Assembly: GCA_002327925.1 (NCBI GenBank)
Contig: DCVA01000022.1
Coordinates: 1-64,000 of the forward strand
DNA from: Anaerolineales bacterium UBA2200
GTDB lineage: Bacteria > Chloroflexota > Anaerolineae > UBA2200
Length of the DNA: 64,000 bases
Direction of reading: 5' to 3'
The position numbers were made by a program, and so were the translations under genes. Below are positions 59,924 to 64,000 of the stretch, one piece after another. The notes below the pieces were generated by a model, which saw only the letters and a list, made by a program, of their open reading frames with translations, was not told where the DNA came from and ran no database searches. Each line of letters starts with the position of its first letter. The stretch's first letter is position 1.

Positions 59924-60421
59924 ATGCAGTTGCCCGAGTTGCCCGCCTATGTGAATACGATCCTGAGATTCGTACTGATGCTGCTCGGCGCCTACGGAGT
60001 TCTCTTTCTGCTGAGCCTGGTGCTGTGGACAATCCGTGACATCCGCTCGCGCAGCCGAGACGTGTTGCTACAGATCCTGGTAACGCTTCTCGTCCTCATC
60101 TTCAATATTCCTGGTCTGCTGTTGTACCTCGTGCTTCGGCCCAGGGAAACCCTGACCGAGGCTTACGAGCATGCACTGGGTCAGGAAGCGATGCTGAAGG
60201 ATATTGAGGAGCGCTACATCTGCCCCGGCTGCAAGCGGAATGTGGACTCGGAGTATATGGTGTGTCCCCATTGCGCCACAGAGTTGCGCGGGCGCTGTAC
60301 CAGGTGTGAGCGGCCGGTGAATCTCAACTGGGTCGTCTGTCCTTACTGCGGGCAGCCGCAGGCTTCCAAAGCGGCCGCCGATGCGCCTGCAGAGGTAGTG
60401 GAGCAAGAAGAGGGGGCGTGA
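59924..60421 (+). CDS. Membrane protein with C-terminal double zinc ribbon
   Basis: This 165-aa protein has two hydrophobic helices (about 12-38 and 46-70). A cytoplasmic region follows with two zinc-ribbon units: CPGC...CPHC and CTRC...CPYC (four CxxC pairs, about 99-146). The pattern fits DZANK/DZR-type ribbons of unknown function. GGAGGAG precedes the ATG by 8 nt. It is a single-gene unit ended by a bidirectional hairpin. Confidence 0.78.
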   Translation: MQLPELPAYVNTILRFVLMLLGAYGVLFLLSLVLWTIRDIRSRSRDVLLQILVTLLVLIFNIPGLLLYLVLRPRETLTEAYEHALGQEAMLKDIEERYICPGCKRNVDSEYMVCPHCATELRGRCTRCERPVNLNWVVCPYCGQPQASKAAADAPAEVVEQEEGA

Positions 60422-60432
60422 GCCCCCTCTTT
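60409..60432. terminator. Hairpin terminator between the zinc-ribbon gene and the SEC-C gene
   Basis: Perfect 9-bp stem (AGAGGGGGC at 60409-60417, GCCCCCTCT at 60422-60430) with a 4-nt loop and flanking A/T; the stop codon of the zinc-ribbon gene lies in the loop. Confidence 0.82.
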
Positions 60433-60446
60433 AGCGTGTGCACGAG

Positions 60447-61418
60447 TTAGCGCTCTTGCCCTGGTCTTTCCTTGTAGTGCACGTTCCCCGGAAGTAATAC
60501 GCCCCCTGTTGTCTGTCGTATTGAGGATTCCTGGGTCTCAGTGTTCATGCCCTGCCCCTTGCGAACGAGGCCGGCTCTCTTGGCCATTTCTTCTCGCAGC
60601 TCGCTCTCCGCCTGATGCAGCTTCTCAACTGTCGAGAGGGCATCATAGTAGGCTCTCTTGGCGGGACGGGCTCGACCTGGCTCTACTGCTGCCTTGAGCA
60701 TGTAGTGATTGAGGATGTAGCCTGAGGACGACAGGAACCCCGGCCACGAGTTCTCCGAGTGCGTTTCCTGATGGTGGCTGTATCCGAGCCGGACGAAAGC
60801 GGCAAAAGAAGCTTCCATCTCGGAGGGTAGGAGCAAGGCAGCCCAGGATAGATGGGGTGGCGTAGAGGAACGCAGAACACGGCCGAGAATCAGGTCTCCC
60901 ACCACTGCGACATGGCCCAATCCGAGGTCCGATACTGTGGTCGCCTCCCCCTGGAAGACATCGACCAGGTCGAGGGAAGAATCCGTGGCAATTCTGGCTA
61001 TCCGGTACAGGCTCGGATAGGACCGTCCCCAGGCGCGAATGCGCTCCCGCTCTGCCGGCAGCAGTCGCGTGGCTGCTTCGTCGCCAAAGAGGTCGATAAT
61101 CCGTTTGTTGCTTCCCTCCAGGCGATAATCAAAGACATACCAGTCCAGGAAACGGCCTACCTCGCTCTTGTCCATGAGACGCAGGGCGCCGAGCCCGTAC
61201 GAGCCATTCCAGAACAGGTTGAAGGCTGCCGTCGACTGCGGGCTCATCTCGGGCCGTCTGGCAAAGGACAACAGCTTGTCCAGAGTCTCCTGCTCTTCCT
61301 CTCGCCACCTGCTGCTGCGAACATGATCGGCCCGGCTCTTGCTCAGGCAGCAGTTCTTGTACTTCTTCCCACTGCCACATGGGCAGGGGTCATTGCGACC
61401 GGGTCTTGCATCGGTCAA
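60447..61418 (-). CDS. SEC-C motif protein, unknown function
   Basis: The N-terminus carries the SEC-C motif (GRNDPCPCGSGKKYKNCC), a zinc-binding element found at the SecA C-terminus and in many small proteins. About 290 residues of an unrecognised, mostly helical domain follow (LDWYVFDYRLEGSNKRIIDLF, YPSLYRIA). No secretion or nuclease partner is adjacent. It is 15 bp from the start-side end of the next gene on the same strand, which would be transcribed first. Confidence 0.75.
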   Translation of the reverse strand: MTDARPGRNDPCPCGSGKKYKNCCLSKSRADHVRSSRWREEEQETLDKLLSFARRPEMSPQSTAAFNLFWNGSYGLGALRLMDKSEVGRFLDWYVFDYRLEGSNKRIIDLFGDEAATRLLPAERERIRAWGRSYPSLYRIARIATDSSLDLVDVFQGEATTVSDLGLGHVAVVGDLILGRVLRSSTPPHLSWAALLLPSEMEASFAAFVRLGYSHHQETHSENSWPGFLSSSGYILNHYMLKAAVEPGRARPAKRAYYDALSTVEKLHQAESELREEMAKRAGLVRKGQGMNTETQESSIRQTTGGVLLPGNVHYKERPGQER

Positions 61419-61433
61419 AGGGCTTCCTCCAGA

Positions 61434-63182
61434 CTAACCTTGAAGCCAGCGCGGGACGTAGATGACAAGGGAAAGCAGAGAGTCCGTGAGCACAAAGATG
61501 AGGTACGAGGCAAAAAGCGACCTGTATTGACGTCTACGAGCGTAGAACCACAATGCGGCAGCCGCGGTCAGGGCTGTGAGCAGTGGTATGGCGAGCACGG
61601 GAATGATCTGCAGACCTTCCGGTACACGGTCGATGAACGGCACGTAGAAAAGCACGCCGGGCATCAAGAAGAGCTTGGATAGCTCGTATAGCACGATGGC
61701 GACTGCCAGGGCAGCTCGCGAGCCATGGCGCTCCATCCCACCTTCGACGCGGATAAAGTAGTAGAGGCATACCCACGCGAACGAGAGAGCGGTCCACAGC
61801 AGGAAGACGGGTGGAAAGAAGCCCAGGGCCGGTGCCAGGTTCCAGAGGGCGTTGAGAAGGTCAGTTGCCCGGTCTTGGAGGGTAACGCGGTCCAGATTAG
61901 CCTTCGCCTCTTCAGAGGTACTCGCGTAGTAGACTTCGTAGCGCCCAAAGCCGCCTGTGTCGAGCCACACGAGGTGCACATCGCCATACTGGTCCAGGGC
62001 TGCTTCGGGGCGCAGCGCATTGCCAGCCGCGCTTGGCAACTGGTAACCCTTCAGCTGGCCCTCCTCAAACAATGCCCACGCAACTTGCGTGTTGGTCTGA
62101 TTCCGTGTGGACACCTGTGCCACGACGAAGATGCCCAGGCCCTCATTCTGGCCGCTGGTTGTGGAGGGCATGTAGAGCAATGACGTCGGCCAGGCGGCGT
62201 CGGTCGCAGCCAGCTGGTGATAGGGAAGGCTGCCGCTGGCAGGTGCGTAGGTGGGTCGGGCAAGGCCAGGGATATCGAGGGTTATCGGCTCGACAAGTTG
62301 TGGTTGCCCGAGAAGGAACGAAACGTAAGCGGTGTGCGCTTCTCCCGGGTTGTTGCCACCACCTCGCTGCTCCAGGGCCCAGAACAGGTACACTCTCTTT
62401 GCATCAAGCCCCATGCGCGGTGGATAGGATATCAAACCAGTGGCCGTGAGGTAGGTTGCGACTCGCGTTGGAGTAGTGAGTGCACCGGTCGAAGCGTCGA
62501 AAAGGGCATAGTATACATGGTTCTCACGCGTTGACGGTTGTTCAACCCAGGCAAGATGGAGCATTCCGTCTGCCGCCACCTGAACTGTCGCATCGCCTGC
62601 CCCGGAAACCAGCAGTCGCTCGTCGCTCGTTGCCTGCCCAGCTAGGCGAACGTGATGAAGCCCACCCTCTGCCGGATTCTCATCGTTCCAGAATAGCTCA
62701 TGGCTGCCATCGGGGTTTGTTACTGTCGCGATATCGGCGACGCGGACTCCCACGGGAGATAGCTGCGTCGGCCCGGTGAGCAAAATCCCCTCAGGGCTGA
62801 ACTCGGCCAGGAACAGCGCGCGCGGTATGCCGGGGTTGTCGGTCCACAGTGCGGTCAGTGTGCCATCGTGATTCAGTAACAGCTGCGCGTCATTGGGATG
62901 AGCCCCGCCAACCTCGAGTTCAGAACTGACCTCGATATGCCCTGCGCGGTCGAGCCTCACGTAGTGGAGCGACCTGTTACCAACCGATACCCAGAGAACG
63001 TGCACCTGAGTACCGCTGGCGATAATGTCGACAGGCTGGTTCAGTGCCGCCACCCCAAGCTGAAGACCGCGACTCCAATCGGGTATGGTCTTGCGCGTTT
63101 TGACAGAGCCTGACTGGCAAGCAGTAAGCAGCAAGGCGAAGCCAACGATGATAAGAACCAGACCACTTCGACGCTTGATCAT
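61434..63182 (-). CDS. Lipoprotein with beta-propeller-like domain and C-terminal membrane helices
   Basis: The 582-aa product begins with a lipobox (LLLTACQ, Cys near 22). About 380 residues of repeated beta strands follow, with spaced HVLWVS, LTALWTD, HELFWND, LHLAWVE, VYLFWAL and VHLVWLD motifs, the pattern of a six- or seven-bladed propeller. The last ~130 residues hold four or five hydrophobic helices. So it is anchored at both ends, with the propeller outside. The function is unknown. The minus-strand promoter TTTGGC/TATAAT (63207-63235) lies ahead of it. Confidence 0.72.
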   Translation of the reverse strand: MIKRRSGLVLIIVGFALLLTACQSGSVKTRKTIPDWSRGLQLGVAALNQPVDIIASGTQVHVLWVSVGNRSLHYVRLDRAGHIEVSSELEVGGAHPNDAQLLLNHDGTLTALWTDNPGIPRALFLAEFSPEGILLTGPTQLSPVGVRVADIATVTNPDGSHELFWNDENPAEGGLHHVRLAGQATSDERLLVSGAGDATVQVAADGMLHLAWVEQPSTRENHVYYALFDASTGALTTPTRVATYLTATGLISYPPRMGLDAKRVYLFWALEQRGGGNNPGEAHTAYVSFLLGQPQLVEPITLDIPGLARPTYAPASGSLPYHQLAATDAAWPTSLLYMPSTTSGQNEGLGIFVVAQVSTRNQTNTQVAWALFEEGQLKGYQLPSAAGNALRPEAALDQYGDVHLVWLDTGGFGRYEVYYASTSEEAKANLDRVTLQDRATDLLNALWNLAPALGFFPPVFLLWTALSFAWVCLYYFIRVEGGMERHGSRAALAVAIVLYELSKLFLMPGVLFYVPFIDRVPEGLQIIPVLAIPLLTALTAAAALWFYARRRQYRSLFASYLIFVLTDSLLSLVIYVPRWLQG

Positions 63183-63206
63183 TCCTTCCTCCCATCCAAG
63201 GCAGCC

Positions 63207-63235
63207 ATTATAACGTAGTCTTAGCCTCAGCCAAA
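63207..63235 (-). promoter_or_regulatory. Promoter of the propeller lipoprotein gene
   Basis: Minus-strand TTTGGC (63235-63230), a 17-bp spacer and TATAAT (63212-63207). The -35 is weak, the -10 perfect. Confidence 0.55.
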
Positions 63236-63321
63236 CACCTGTTGCCGAATACTAGTACGCCCCGCAGAGTATGCGCGTTCACGACGTGGCCGCGTCCGGG
63301 TAGCGTGACAGCCGCGAGCCG

Positions 63322-63350
63322 TTGTCATAGAGAGACTGGTACTGTATAAT
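63322..63350 (+). promoter_or_regulatory. Promoter of the cyclophilin-fold/def unit
   Basis: TTGTCA (63322-63327), a 17-bp spacer and TATAAT (63345-63350). The ATG at 63374 follows GGAGGG. Confidence 0.75.
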
Positions 63351-63373
63351 TTGCGGAGACGAGGAGGGACACA

Positions 63374-63751
63374 ATGCGACGCGTAAGGATCTGTGCTGGA
63401 GACGTGCAAGTCTCTGCAGAGCTAAATGACAGCCACACGGCCGACGCTGTATGGGCTGTTCTGCCGATCCAGGCCAAAGGCAACACCTGGGGCGAGGAGA
63501 TCTACTTTTCCATTCCCGTTGCTCTTGAAGAGGATAATGCCCAGGAGGTCGTGTCCGCGGGGGATCTTGGCTATTGGCCTCCGGGCCGTGCGTTCTGTCT
63601 CTTCTTCGGGCCAACTCCGGCCAGCCGGGGCAAGGAAATCCGCCCTGCAAGTCCGGTGAACGTGATCGGGCGGGTGATTGGCGACCTGTCATCCCTCAAA
63701 AAGGTACACGATGGACAGCGTGTCACTATCGAGCAGGCCGCGGAGGATTGA
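63374..63751 (+). CDS. Cyclophilin-like-fold protein (TM1367/DUF369-like)
   Basis: This 125-aa protein has the pattern of the small cyclophilin-like family: ADAVWAVLPIQAKGNTWGEEIYFSIPV, then DLGYWPPGRAFCLFFGPTP and VNVIGRVIGDLS. The biochemical role of the family is unknown; prolyl isomerase activity should not be assumed. It precedes the peptide deformylase gene by 4 bp and shares its promoter. Confidence 0.85.
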   Translation: MRRVRICAGDVQVSAELNDSHTADAVWAVLPIQAKGNTWGEEIYFSIPVALEEDNAQEVVSAGDLGYWPPGRAFCLFFGPTPASRGKEIRPASPVNVIGRVIGDLSSLKKVHDGQRVTIEQAAED

Positions 63752-63755
63752 GCCA

Positions 63756-64000
63756 ATGTCACGCCCGATTCTTCAGGCAGGTGATCCCATCCTGCGAGGG
63801 AAATCGAAGAAGGTCAAGATGTTCGGCCCGCCGGTTGCCGCGCTGGTGGGTGATATGTTGGACTCGATGAACGCAGCGGATGGTCTTGGGCTGGCAGCGC
63901 CTCAGATAGGGGTTCCTCTGCGCGTGATCGTTATTCAGATGCCAGGGGAAGTTGACGAGGAAGGTCAGGAGATCAGCCCCGGCGAATTGTACACCTACTG
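63756..64000 (+). CDS. def: Peptide deformylase, 3' end beyond window
   Basis: The first ~81 codons are present. They read MSRPILQAGDPILRGKSK, then the deformylase motif I GLGLAAPQIGVPLRVIVIQ, with no stop before the edge. The enzyme removes the N-formyl group from new proteins using a metal bound by motifs II and III, which would lie outside the window. GGAGG lies 9 nt before the ATG. A ~15-residue insertion-like acidic stretch (PGEVDEEGQEISPGE) follows motif I. Fmt, the opposite activity, is encoded 30 kb away. Confidence 0.92.
   Translation, partial: MSRPILQAGDPILRGKSKKVKMFGPPVAALVGDMLDSMNAADGLGLAAPQIGVPLRVIVIQMPGEVDEEGQEISPGELYTY

Noticed and set aside
1..64000. tRNA, rRNA, CRISPR, insertion sequences, riboswitches
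   Set aside because: Looked for tRNA-like GTTCRA arms, spaced direct repeats, terminal inverted repeats with transposase, and known aptamer cores by eye; none convincing. A covariance-model scan would be decisive.

Overview
The window reads as a contiguous, gene-dense, moderately GC-rich bacterial chromosome segment with 54 recognised protein genes. No tRNA, rRNA, CRISPR array, insertion sequence or prophage was found, and no gene-free stretch exceeds about 250 bp. Several features together suggest a Chloroflexota (Anaerolineae-like) bacterium: a LexA with a GAAC-N4-GTTC operator, a topoisomerase I with an N-terminal DUF5679-like ribbon, a DnaB/DnaD/DnaC-like primosome operon, PTPS-related and DUF2723 membrane proteins, TPT-linker surface proteins, and lipoprotein genes beside lgt. 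No marker gene was available, so this placement is an inference.

Layout. 0.1-2.6 kb: lexA and a second unit (a minimal FtsK-like translocase plus two small proteins), each preceded by the same 12-bp LexA-box palindrome. 2.6-4.9 kb: an orphan response regulator, an FtsB/DivIC-like protein and a lipoprotein. 4.9-21.4 kb: a cell-surface glycan region. It holds four large polytopic glycosyltransferase-like proteins that share an extracytoplasmic beta module, two paralogous secreted and membrane-anchored proteins, two GT4 glycosyltransferases and a polyprenyl-phosphate sugar phosphotransferase. 21.4-24.3 kb: an M20 (YgeY-like) hydrolase, a flavin-reductase-like gene with an apparent 5' frameshift, and a YgeW-like carbamoyltransferase. 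24.3-36.9 kb: mostly housekeeping genes (TIM-barrel isomerase, dGTPase, Xaa-Pro peptidase, XerC/D recombinase, topA, lipB, an HPr-like protein lacking its phosphorylatable His, fmt, a DUF4870 protein, recJ).

37.0-45.8 kb is the most intriguing segment. It is a co-directional run of a LapB-like TPR/zinc-ribbon protein, an AAA/STAND-like ATPase fused to a winged helix, a PspA-like coiled-coil protein, a solute-binding protein, a solute-binding protein fused to a VWA domain, a two-helix membrane/coiled-coil protein and a LivK-like lipoprotein. No transporter permease or transporter ATPase is present. It looks like an envelope sensing or stress system rather than an importer. 45.8-49.5 kb: lgt, an Asn-amidohydrolase-like enzyme, a GNAT acetyltransferase and a macrodomain protein.

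49.5-53.0 kb: a compact NAD biosynthesis operon in which NadC and NadA are one fused polypeptide, followed by nadB. 53.1-55.8 kb: an EamA transporter and a membrane-anchored clan-A glycoside hydrolase. 55.8-59.8 kb: a replication operon, transcribed as bifunctional-nuclease-domain protein, DnaB, DnaD-like, then a DnaC-like loader with two AAA+ modules in one chain. 59.9-64.0 kb: a zinc-ribbon membrane protein, a SEC-C protein, a beta-propeller/membrane lipoprotein, a cyclophilin-fold protein and the start of peptide deformylase.

Many promoters fit sigma-70 (-35/-10 with 16-18 bp spacers). Several place the start codon only about 0-10 nt after the predicted transcription start, suggesting short-leader or leaderless mRNAs in this genome.
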